A stretch of 32,891 nucleotides of DNA from Acanthamoeba castellanii str. Neff (taxonomy: Eukaryota; Discosea; Longamoebia; Acanthamoebidae): positions 111,058-143,948 of the forward strand of contig NW_004457262.1 of NCBI RefSeq assembly GCF_000313135.1, read 5' to 3'. Positions within the stretch are counted from its first letter, which is position 1. Every line of letters starts with the position of its first letter. The position numbers were made by a program, and so were the translations under genes. The notes under the pieces were generated by a model. That model had not been told where the DNA came from, ran no database searches, and saw only the letters and a program-made list of their open reading frames with translations. Positions 1-9,003 of this stretch are shown in pieces.

Positions 1-122
1 GCCGTGGTCCTGTGCCCGCAGCGGCTTGCTTCGCCTCCATCAAAACAACTAATAACATAAACACATTCTTTTCTTTACTAAAAACTCAAAAAGAAAAAGG
101 AAAAACCAATAAAATCATCAAC

Positions 123-1313
123 ATGGACAACACGCTGGCCGAGGCTGCCGGCAGGGTCACCGTCGTGCTTTTCAAGAGCTCCAGCGAACCCCTCGAAGAT
201 GACCTCTACTTTCAGGTGCCGCATACTCGTGTTCTGTTGTCGTCACACGACAGGTACGGCTGCGTACTTGTGCGGTGTACCAACCACGTTCGGTGCAGGA
301 GGGGCGGAAGCGAGGCTACGACGTGCGGTTTGTGCCGGTGCTGTCCTTTCGTACGGGCAGAGACGGCAAGGAGAAGCTGCGCGAGGCCCTGCAGGAAGCC
401 GAGCGCTTTAGCGGCCTGGTCGTCACCAGCCAGCAGGCCGTACACGTACGCATGGACACACCACCCCCTATCCTAGAGGATATTGCTCACGCACGCCATA
501 GGCCGTTGATGTGTGTGGCGTGACTCCAGACGAGCTCAGAGCATGGGTTGAGGAGAAGAAGCTCTTCTGCGTCGGTCCGCAAACGGCCGACAAGCTCAGT
601 GTCACCTTCCGATCTGCTGGCTATGAACGATTGTTCGTGTATCCCTCCACCTCGCCCACCTGTGCACCGATCTGGCGCTCACTGCGTTCCCCATCAGGCC
701 AGCGATATCAACAGCAGAGAACGGACAGCAACTCGCCGCGGTGATCGCCCGAGAGATGGAGGCCCTGGGGCATGACCGACCCCCGCTCCTCTACCTTTGC
801 GGCAACATACGGAGATCCGAACTGCCCACAGCTCTAAAGGGGGTGCGTTGAGATCGATCTGGTGGATGCTCGGTGTCGGACACCCCCTGCTTGCTCACCA
901 TCACTCACGTGCATGAGTGGGCTGTACAGGCAGGTATCGCGTTCGATGAACTCGAGGTGTATGAGACGGTCACCAGCCCTTCGCTGCCGCCCGACCTGGC
1001 CTTCTCTGGGAAGCCGCGCGGCGCACAGCAGCAGCAACGGGTGGGTTGGATGTGCTTCTTCAGTCCCTCCGGAGTGAAGGCCATCCACGAGGAGCTGAAC
1101 AAGCGCGGCGCTGAGGAGGAGGAAGAAGAGGAGAATGGTGGAGATGGAGCACCCAGAATGGCCGCCATCGGACCCACCACGGCCAAGGCCCTGACCGACA
1201 CTTTCGGCGCGCCGCCCAGCGCCACCGCCTCTTCGCCCTGCGCTCTTGGCCTATTCGACGCTATCGAGCAGTGCGCCTCCTCTTCGATGCCTCCCCGTGA
1301 ACATAAACCATGA
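123..1313 (+). CDS. Uroporphyrinogen-III synthase (HEM4 family), five exons
   Basis: Closes and isomerises hydroxymethylbilane to uroporphyrinogen III in haem synthesis. Proposed exons are 123-215, 299-445, 502-638, 698-842 and 930-1313, all phase-compatible, giving about 301 residues, close to the family's usual 250-300. The N-terminal half shows a strand-rich start (GRVTVVLFKSS) and LVVTSQQAVHAVD, matching the family's 'TS..AV' region. LFCVGPQTADKL is the conserved 'vG..Ta..l' segment. The C-terminal half has GIAFDELEVYETV, then CFFSPSGVKAI, then AAIGPTTAKAL, the typical domain-2 order. An acidic loop of consecutive Glu codons (about 1114-1134) interrupts domain 2. The start is the ATG after an A-rich leader; no earlier in-frame exon is visible. 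The family has few invariant residues, so identification rests on the motif order. Exon 3/4 joining was chosen to keep the frame and is the least certain junction. Confidence 0.85.
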
Positions 1314-1367
1314 GTGGTGCAGAACGAATGTATGTGCATTCTGTCAACGCAAGGGTGGGTGTTCGTG

Positions 1368-2011
1368 TTAGCCGGGAGGCCAGGTGAGCTTGCGGCCGCC
1401 GAGGAGGTGGATGTGGAGCCACCTGACGGACTGCTGTCCATTGGTGCCCTCGTTGATGACCAGTCTGTAGCCATCGTCGCCCAGCCCCTGCTCGCGGGCC
1501 ACTTGGGTAGCCACGAACATGAGGTGGCCCACGAGCGCTTCCTCGTCCTGCTTCACGTCTCCAATTCCTGCACGTAGCAACGATTGAGTCCGAATTTGTG
1601 AGTAAACGATTAACGCTTTGCAGAGAGAGAAGGGGCGGTACCGCCGATGGGCTTCTTGGGGATGATGAGGATGTGAGTGGGCGCTTGGGGAGCGATGTCA
1701 TGGAAGGCAATCGTCGTGTCGTCCTCGAAGACCTTCTTCGCGGGGATGGTGCCATCCACGATCTTAGCGAAGATCGTGTCCTTGGGCTCGACCTTCAAGG
1801 CAGCGGCGGTGGCGCCGTGCTTGTCGCCGTCAGATGCCATTCTTACAGGGGGGCGCGAGGTGAACTGCCGCTGTGCGAGTGTAGATGAAGCGGGGGAAGA
1901 AGTCAAAAGCAAAGTACTGGACGAGGATGTTGCTGCTGCCGATGGGCAAATCAGCTGGCGACTCAGTACGTCCAATCTACGGCCTACTCCAATCGCTCTT
2001 CTCATGCACAA
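1368..2011 (-). CDS. HINT-like HIT-domain nucleotide hydrolase with mitochondrial-type leader
   Basis: Two exons, 2011-1642 and 1567-1368, give 189 residues. Residues 1 to about 58 are rich in Arg, Ser and Ala with almost no acidic residues ([19 protein letters not shown]), a probable mitochondrial presequence. The HIT domain follows: [66 protein letters not shown] and the family C-terminus [14 protein letters not shown] proteins hydrolyse purine nucleoside phosphoramidates. The histidine triad is altered: the usual H-x-H-x-H is W173-L-H175-I-H177, so the first His is Trp while the nucleophile His and the last His remain. It is divergently placed against the AcpS gene, with about 73 bases between the two start codons. 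The cytosolic start at MASDGDK (residue 58) is an alternative. Confidence 0.88.
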
Positions 2012-2084
2012 CTGAAAATGAAGATTAAAGTATTTTCTTTTGTTTTTCCGATCTTGTTATTTCTGCTTGGGCCAGACGAGGGTC

Positions 2085-2644
2085 ATGGGGGTGGTCGGGC
2101 TTGGATGCGACCTGCTGCATGTGCCTCGCATGGAGGCTGCACTCGGGCGCTGGGGTCCACGCTTGCTGCGCAAGGTGCTGCACGCGGATGAACTCTCCAT
2201 CTTCCACCTCCGTTCGCGCCCGGCACAGCCCGCTGTTCTCTACCTCGCCTCGAGGTACGCCCTTTGCCCCCAACCACTTGTTGTACAACCAACAAATCCA
2301 TTGATTGAAACTACTGGTTGCAGGTGGGCGGCGAAGGAGGCGGCGTTCAAGGCGTTCGGCCGTGGTCGAGGCGAGGTGCTGTTTACAGAAATGAAGGTCG
2401 CCAACGAACCAACAGGTACGTCCAATCTACCGCCCGACGAGCTCACTGCTTGCTCTCATCGCTCTATGTAGTAGGATGGGCGCGCTGACATCGAAGACGT
2501 TTGTTCAACCCAGGGCGCCCGATCCTTGTGCTCGAGGGTAAGACTAGGAAGCTGGCTGGGGAACTTGGCATCACACGAACGCACCTGGCCATCTCCCACG
2601 AGCATTCCTATGCGCTAGCTCACGTCATCTTTGAACGCGACTGA
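2085..2644 (+). CDS. Holo-[acyl-carrier-protein] synthase (4'-phosphopantetheinyl transferase)
   Basis: Transfers 4'-phosphopantetheine from CoA to a Ser of acyl carrier protein. Three exons, 2085-2254, 2324-2415 and 2514-2644, give 130 residues, the size of single-domain AcpS. Motifs are in order: MGVVGLGCDLLHVPRM with the Mg-binding Asp9, then LLRKVLHADELSIF, YLASRWAAKEAAFKAFGRG with the catalytic K61-E62, and THLAISHEHSYALAHVIFER at the end. An upstream in-frame ATG at 2040 would add 15 residues ([15 protein letters not shown]), a possible short mitochondrial leader. The type is bacterial/mitochondrial AcpS rather than the larger Sfp/AASDHPPT type. A mitochondrial ACP role is inferred. Confidence 0.9.
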
Positions 2645-2765
2645 CCGACAGCCACACTCTCTTGAGCACAGAACACCTGCAATGTACATTCACACGACTT
2701 GTGCACTATTTTTATTTTATATTTCATAAATCAATTTTTTTATTGCAAACGTTGATCTTGACAAG

Positions 2766-3603
2766 ATGAAAGCAAGGAAAGGACAGGCCGGTGTGAAGGG
2801 CAACACTGGCAATGCCAAGAGCCCCAAGCAGAAGGTGCACGACGCAGTGGTTCTGGCCGCAACCACCGATTTCCACGTCCTGCGCAAGGTGTGGCACGTC
2901 GTGGGTGGTCTTGGGCTCGCGGTGGGCTACGGCGGCTGGCTCAGCTGGACGGAGGGGACGATTGGCCTTGGCGTTCTCTTCTCGCTCTTCGCCATCTTCG
3001 AGCTTGCCCGGCAGCGCAGTGCCGCCCTCAACAACATCGGATTGAAGGTAATGGGTCCCTTGCTGCGCAGTCACGAGGCCAGTGGCCTTTCAGGCTCGTT
3101 CTACTTCTTCATGGGCGCCTTCGTCGTGGTCCTGCTCTTCCCCAAGCCCATCGCCGTCCTCTCGCTGGCCTATCTCAGCTGCGGCGATCCCGTTGCCTCT
3201 GCCGCTGGGTACGTCCCATATCCCCTGCTTGGATTTAATCTTTGACGATTTTGCATTGACAACCATTGATAGTATCCTGTGCGGACGCGGACCCTGGAGC
3301 TTGAAGAATGGCAAGTCGCTGTGCGGCGCGCTCCTGGGTGGGCTGGTGTGCGGATTGCTGACGTGGTACGGGCTGGACCTGCTCTACGTGACGCCCACGC
3401 CCTACGAACGACTGGTGGTGACGGCCATCGGCGCTCTGGTGCCGGGTCTCACCGAGCTCCTCACGCCCGCGCATCGGCCGCGTCCCTTCCCCACCGATGA
3501 CAACTTCCTCATCCCCATCACGTCCGCTCTCGCGCTGACTGCTGCCGCCTGGCTGCACGCCCTCCCCGCCGTGCCCAATACAGCCTACCTCTTGCCCGCC
3601 TAG
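2766..3603 (+). CDS. CTP-dependent lipid kinase of the DGK1/SEC59/VTE5 family
   Basis: Two exons, 2766-3208 and 3273-3603, give 257 residues. The protein begins with a Lys-rich cytosolic tail (MKARKGQAGVKGN) and then FHVLRKVWHVVGGLGLAVGY. Several hydrophobic segments follow (GLGVLFSLFAIFELA, FYFFMGAFVVVLLFP, PIAVLSLAYLSCGD). The hallmark is CGDPVASAAG directly followed by ILCGRGPWSLKNGKSLCGAL, the Asp-Pro...Gly-Arg...Lys-Ser pattern of CTP-using polyprenol, diacylglycerol and phytol kinases. It probably acts in the ER membrane. Dolichol kinases are usually longer with more membrane spans; the short length is nearer DGK1 or VTE5. The exact substrate cannot be read from the sequence. Confidence 0.8.
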
Positions 3604-3629
3604 CTTGCTGGCAATGTACACCAGTGCCT

Positions 3630-4008
3630 TTACTCGCACACAGCTACCATTGATTCCCGCACGAGCTTCTGCATGAGCCGCTTCAGTCTCAATCCACACG
3701 GATCTCTTACGACCATCGACCATCGGTCCAGCTCGAGTTGGCCGCCCTTGTTGAGGTGGGTCCTCTTCTGCTAACGCCGCGCCATCTGGAGGGCACGGCG
3801 TAATGAGCGTGTTCAGGTGCTGCGCGCAGCTCAGGATCAGCACCACGGCGTCGCGCACGCGCTTCTGCTGCGGACCCTCGCCCTCGAGCAGCTCGCTGGT
3901 CATCGCGATGATGCCGTGAGGAAGTGGGGTTGTTGGCTGTTTGCTAAATGCGGTCGTTCCGATTACCCGGAGTGTGGGAGTTCGAATCCGCCGACCAACT
4001 GTCGACAT
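3630..4008 (-). CDS. Hypothetical protein, structure uncertain
   Basis: This 530-base stretch between two plus-strand genes has no plus-strand frame that fits a neighbour. On the minus strand, an ATG at 4008-4006 opens a frame reading MSTVGRRIRTPTLRVIGTT, then MTSELLEGEGPQQKRVRDAV. A different minus frame, ending at the stop 3632-3630, reads THLNKGGQLELDRWSMVVRD then LKRLMQKLVRESMVAVCE. The two could be joined by an intron of roughly 70 bases ending at the TAG near 3757. No family is recognised. The first frame has an Arg-rich, presequence-like start. The call is weak: codon-biased antisense frames can look like this, and the splice is not fixed. Confidence 0.3.
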
Positions 4009-4135
4009 TTGAAACCTCCGGCGCAGAAGAGGTGCGACAGCTGCGTGATTCACTTTTTGACTATCGATTAGATTGCTCTTTTATTGTTTTGTTCAACAAA
4101 TCGCAAGCCTCTTTCTGGTAGTCCATAGCCCCAGC

Positions 4136-5682
4136 ATGGCTTCATCGCCGCACGTGTTCTCCACGGTAGAAATCTTTGCCGGACGCGTCGTCCCCCATGG
4201 CTACTACAAGATGATCCATCGCGATTCGTGGTTTGGTGATTCGGCGTTCTACCTTCGCATGCTGGGGTTTGCCGTCTTCTTTACCTTCCTTCGCCTTGCG
4301 GTTGCTCGCTGGGTCGTCAAGGTACGCTTCATCGCAACATCACATCGATTTTTTTTTGCCGATTGTTCTGCAGATCCCGCAACAGAGTGCCAATTAATCG
4401 AGTTAAATCCTGTGCATGGTACAGCCATTGGGCAAGCCCCTGAACCTCAAGGCTTCCAATTATACCAAACTGGAGGAGGCCATCATGCAGGTGGGGTTCT
4501 ACACTTGGGGGTGGTCCTACAATGCCGCCTACCTGTTCAAGCAAGATTGGTTTTGGAACCCCATCGTCAGCTTCCTCGACAACTTCCCTCGCCAGGCCAA
4601 TGAGTACGCCATCTTCCATCTCCCGAAGCAGGATTGGCGCCACGGCACCACTCGCCTGACAGTACCTTCTGTGTGCCAGGTATGAGATCAGCTTCTACTA
4701 CTCACTGCAGATTGGGTGGTACTTGCACGGCGTTTATACCCACTTCTTCCTCGACACGAAGAAGAGCGATTTCGCCATCATGATCGTGCATCACGTTGTG
4801 ACGCTGTCTCTCCTCTACGGTGCCTACGTCGTCGGGTACACCATTTTCCTGTTGCATTTGGCGATGATGGCTACATCAGGCCAGTGCACTACTGACACTC
4901 GCACCACCATCGCTGGACAGTTACTTCCGCGTCGGCATGCTGGTGATGTTCAGCATGGACGTGTGCGACACATTCCTCTACTCGGCTAAGATCCTCAAGA
5001 TCGTCAAGTCCGGCGGTAAGGTCGACTATCCCGCGGCTGTGTACTACATTGGCTTCGGCATGATCCCTGTCTCCTGGTACGCCGGCTCATCTTGCTCTCC
5101 TCCCTACCCGCTTGGTGCCCAGTGTCGTGTTGGCCTAACGTTCTTGCTTGGGGGTGATTCGCTTTCCTCCAGGTTCTTCTTCCGACTGGTCTATTTCCCG
5201 TTCGTGGTGATGCGAACGACGGCCATCGACGGGCTCATTGCTTCGGGCTATGACAACGCCGACGGATGGGCACCCTTCAACATCCTCCTGCTCATTCTTC
5301 TCTGTCTCAACGTATGTGCTCGCCCTCACCACCCACATGTGCACGCGCACATGCGACTCGGTGCTCACGTTGTTGTCGTCCTCTGTCTTCACAGACTTGG
5401 TGGTTCTCCATCATCGTGAAGATCATGTGGCGATCGATCACGTCCCAAAGCCTCCAAGCGCTCGATGATATCAGAGAAAAGGAAGCAAACGCCGAACTCT
5501 TGGCCAACAAGGAGGCCTGCAGCGGAGGCGAGAAGCACACCACGCACCAAAAGCGTGCATCCAGCGAGGTACTCAGTCCCGAGTACTTTGTGGCTTGAAG
5601 CAAGGGCCTAACTTTCATTCTCTTCTAAATCATGTCGTGTCCGCAGCAGAACACGAAGAAGACGCCAAAGAAGAATCAGTAG
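4136..5682 (+). CDS. Ceramide synthase (TLC/LAG1 domain), seven exons
   Basis: N-acylates sphingoid bases in the ER. Exons are 4136-4321, 4425-4603, 4680-4835, 4921-5076, 5173-5311, 5395-5568 and 5647-5682, all in phase, giving 341 residues with multiple membrane spans. The Lag1 motif is clear: EISFYYSLQIGWYLHGVY, then SDFAIMIVHHVVTLSLLYGA with the adjacent His159-His160, YFRVGMLVMFSMDVCDTFLY with the conserved Asp pair, and FFFRLVYFPFVVMRTT. Each junction restores the expected domain continuity, for instance NE-YEISFYY across exons 2 and 3. The proposed last exon ends KKTPKKNQ, a C-terminal di-lysine ER-retrieval signal. Reading through without that splice would stop at 5598 and lose the signal. 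The N-terminal homeobox of some animal enzymes is absent, as in yeast. Acyl-chain preference cannot be inferred. Confidence 0.92.
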
Positions 5683-6170
5683 AAGAGGAGAAGGAGGAGA
5701 GTTGGCGCGGCGAAGAGCCACGCTATCGCGATCACCACACACACACGTTTTTGTTTGCTTCATTTTCTGTACACCACACCCCACTCAGCCGGGCCCGCGC
5801 GATGGAAACGATACACCCCTACGGCCACAAGAAGAGAAAGAAGAAAGAGAAAGAAGAAGTGGAAGGTGGCGCCCGAGAGGCATCACACAAGGGAACACTA
5901 CACCTTCATCTCGCATGCTGTTTCATGAAGGGGCATGAGCGGTTAGCATCGTCCAATCCCAATGAAGATAACGAAAGACTCCGAGCGGGAAGCCCAACAG
6001 TTTTAGGATTTCAGTGCTTGGGTGGGCGAGCTTGGGACCTTCATCTTTAGCTCTCTTTCTCCATCTTGCCTATACAACTCGCCACGCCCGGACTGCTTCT
6101 CACTCTCCTCGCCCAAGCGCAAGAACAACCCGGCCAATCTTTCTTCCTCATCTTTCCTGCAGCATTTTGC
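5683..6170. other. Intergenic region between ceramide synthase and carrier genes
   Basis: This stretch separates two plus-strand genes. It is purine-rich on the plus strand (GAAGAAGA-type runs around 5830-5865) and then pyrimidine-rich shortly before the carrier start (about 6140-6165). It presumably holds the 3' end of one transcript and the promoter and leader of the next. Open frames here have no domain-like content. I see no RNA gene or element. Confidence 0.6.
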
Positions 6171-7672
6171 ATGGCGTGCCAGCAGCCCACGACAGCGGCT
6201 ACGGCAGCTCCTCCGCCCATCAAGATTACTGGTGCACCTCCTGCCCGCCCCCTCTCCTGGGCCAATATCGCCCTGATAGGCGGCGTAGCGTCATGCTCTG
6301 CTGAAGCCCTCACCTACCCCCTCGGTACCCGAGCCTTTCTCCCTGCACTCCTCACTCCTCCTCTCATCCATGCCTGACTCTCGCTACTTACTTTAGATTG
6401 GGCCAAGACGAGGCAGCAGCTGCACTACAACACTGGGTGCGGCGTCCTCTCTCCTAATGATAATATTAGCTTCATATTTGTCTTCTTCTTCTGCTTCTTC
6501 GAGTAAAGCTGATGGTGTCTGCATGTGCGCAGGGGCAAATGGCTGGGGCTGGGCGAGGCGGTGCGGCAGGGAGTGAGACAAGGCGGGCTGCGCGTGGTGT
6601 TCTCGGGCATGGAGGCGGCGCTGCTGCGCCAGGCCATCTACGGCACACTCAAGATCACCCTCTACGAGACCTTCAAAGCGCGCTTCGGTCCCGGCCACAC
6701 CACCAAAGGCTCCAAGGTTGCTCACCGCACGCACCGCACACGCACACGCACACGGACGTGCAGGCAGCACACGCCGCACACGACCTGTTGGGCTGACTTG
6801 TTGTCTCTCAGGCGCAGCCATCGATGGCCGTATCGGTCCTCTCTGGCGCGGCGGCGGGAGGGCTCTCGGCGGCGGTGGCCAGCCCGACCGACCTCATCAA
6901 GGTGCGAATGCAGGGCGAGGGCATGATGCAGGAGCGACGGGCCTATCCGTCGCTGCCCTCGGCCGTGACCACCATCATTCGCAAGGAGGGCCTGACGGGC
7001 CTCTACAAGGGCTGGATACCAACTGCGCAACGGTACTACTTCCACCCTTGTCCCACGCCTTTCTCAGTGTTGACATTGTGTGTGTGTGTGTGTGTGTGAA
7101 TGTGTGTGTGGTGCAGGGCGGTCATGATTGGTATTCTCACACTTCCCACGTACGACTTGGCCAAGCGAGTGCTGATAACGCACTGCGCGCGAGAGGACGG
7201 AGTGGGGACCCACTTCCTCGCGAGCTTCTTCAGCGGAAGTACGTTCACAACTCGCTCCGCTTCTCCTTCTGGCTTCATCTCACCCAACCTTCTCTTCTCG
7301 CTCTCGGTAGTGGTGTCGTCTTTAGGATCGCAACCGATCGACGTCATCAAGTCGCGGATCATGCACCAGCCACTCCAGCGCGTGGGCGACCGCATGACCG
7401 GCACCCTCTACGCCAATTCGTTCGATTGTCTGCTCAAGACCACCAGGCAGGAGGGCGTGTTGGCCCTGTGGAAGGGTACATCACCCCCACCTACCCACCC
7501 ACAATTCAAATAACGCTCAATATAGGCTCACTTCACCTTTCCTTCATCATCATCCACCGCCTCTCAACTATAAGGGACCCTGCCAACGTTCATGCGGAGC
7601 GGCCCGTGGTTGGTCGTCTTCTGGTGCTGCTACGAGCAACTCAAAGGCATTGCTCTCGCCTCTCGAGCGTGA
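6171..7672 (+). CDS. Mitochondrial carrier family (SLC25) protein, seven exons
   Basis: Solute carrier of the inner mitochondrial membrane. Exons are 6171-6324, 6397-6436, 6533-6716, 6812-7032, 7117-7238, 7311-7475 and 7575-7672, giving 327 residues, typical of the family. All three repeats show the carrier signature: YPLDWAKTRQQLHYNTG (spliced across exons 1-2), SPTDLIKVRMQGEG, and SQPIDVIKSRIMHQ. Each is followed by a G-x-x-x-LYKG/LWKG element (GLTGLYKGWIPTAQR, LALWKGTLPTFMRSGPW). The C-terminus FMRSGPWLVVFWCCYEQLKG resembles the UCP, dicarboxylate and oxoglutarate branch. The N-terminus is Ala/Pro-rich. The transported substrate is not determined. One donor (GTTGCT at 6717) and one acceptor (TAAG at 7574) are non-consensus but give the correct frame. 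Confidence 0.9.
7077..7111. repeat. (TG)n microsatellite in an intron of the carrier gene
   Basis: About 33 bases of TG dinucleotides with one AA interruption lie just upstream of the exon-5 acceptor. It forms part of the polypyrimidine-poor 3' end of the intron and has no coding role. Confidence 0.9.
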
Positions 7673-7959
7673 TCTCGCCTCCCTCTCCCCCCCAACACTC
7701 TTCTTCTTGTACATATCAACCCGAAAACAACAACGATCAACTCAACATCATGGTTGGTCTGTTGAGGTGCAACGGCATCAGCGTGGTGCTCTATGACTCT
7801 CACGCGGGAAGTCAGCCAGAGGCGTCCGGTTGGCGTTGGCATTTCATTCTCGTTGACGGCCATGACAGCCGCTCCAAGCAGTGAACTCTGGACTCGCGAG
7901 CCTGTCCTTCAGTTCCCTCAATACAACCGTACAACTACAGAGCCAGGTTTTGGGTGGTG

Positions 7960-8800
7960 ATGAAGAAGTGTTGGGCATTGCTGCTGGTCCTGCTGGTCAT
8001 CTCGCTGTTCATTGGCAATGTCGCTTGCAGTGAGCACGATGACGACGAGATGCTCGAGAGTGGCGATGGCGGTGGCGGCCGGTGCGACACCGACCAAGAC
8101 TGCAACAATAACGGCCAATGCGTGCCCATTGGAGGCCAACGCGGCGTGTGCCGCTGTGATGAGCGCTATGCTGGTGCGCCAGGGCGATGTGACCATCGTC
8201 TTGTTGTTTGGCTTGGGTGAAGCTTACGCTCTGCTACGCGCAGGGGCATACTGCCAACACAAGCGCAAGAACAAGCTCACCGCATTCCTTCTGTCGATTC
8301 TCCTGGGCGGCCTGGCGGTCGATCGCTTCTACCTCGGCTACATCGGCGTCCGTCGCCCCCTCCCCCCTCTTCCCCCCTTTCAACATCGCTCAGGAGAACT
8401 CTAACATCGCCGATCGTTCGACGTGTGGCGCGACTCCAGCTGGGGGTGGTGAAGCTGTTCCTCAGTGTGTTCGGCTTCGTGCCGGCCTGCATCGCCAACT
8501 GGTCCTCCACGTTGATGGGCTGGAGGCGCTACACGCTAGTCGGCGACGAGTATGCCACAATAGATTCCTTAGATGGGAGCACGGGCGCCTATCTGTGCAT
8601 CACGGCGGGCAACTGCCTCACGTGCTGCATCGCCCTCGGCTCCGTCGCCTGGTGGCTCACCGACTGGATTCTCATTCTCAAAGGTCACCACCCTCTTCCC
8701 AACGACCTGACGCTGTTGCAGTGGGTGGTTCTCACGGTTGTGAGCCAATGCAGATGTTCTGCACGATGCCGATGGACACGGCCTCTATGACAACATGTGA
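7960..8800 (+). CDS. TM2-domain protein with signal peptide and EGF-like segment (TM2D type)
   Basis: Exons are 7960-8173, 8244-8347, 8440-8683 and 8754-8800, giving 202 residues. The order is: signal peptide (KKCWALLLVLLVISLFIG), an acidic linker, a Cys-rich EGF-like stretch (CDTDQDCNNNGQCVPIGGQ, then CRCDERYAGAYC), then a TM2 domain: KRKNKLTAFLLSILLGGLAV with DRFYLGYIG, and after the splice LGVVKLFLSVFGFVPACIAN. A last hydrophobic segment ends WWLTDWILILKDVLHDADGH. The Asp-Arg-Phe-Tyr-Leu-Gly-Tyr core is the family hallmark. Skipping 8684-8753 restores the conserved tail 'D..DADG', so the apparent longer frame ending at 8819 is rejected. Animal TM2D proteins act around Notch and gamma-secretase; the role here is unknown. 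A GTG just upstream is not needed as start. Confidence 0.88.
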
Positions 8801-9003
8801 AGTTGGTCTTAGCCCATAACTTTCGACCCTCTTTTGCACACCCTGCAAGAGGCCTTGGAAACGACGCGATTTGTTAATCCAGGTCCCAAATTGCTGGGGC
8901 AGCCCACCAAACCGAAGCCCAACAAACCTCCATGTAAATACATCGTCAACGTCCAAAACAACAAACAAACTAAGGGGAAACATTTGAGGAGGGCGGCCCT
9001 TCA

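Noticed and set aside
3945..4005. tRNA-like GAGTTCGAATCCGCCGACCA stretch resembling a T arm and acceptor end
   Set aside because: The would-be T stem has mismatches, and no D arm or proper anticodon arm can be drawn upstream. Chance similarity.
8684..8819. Longer 3' reading of the TM2-domain gene ending at 8819
   Set aside because: Splicing 8684-8753 restores the conserved DADG tail and a stop at 8800; the longer form has a Met/Cys-rich tail unlike the family.
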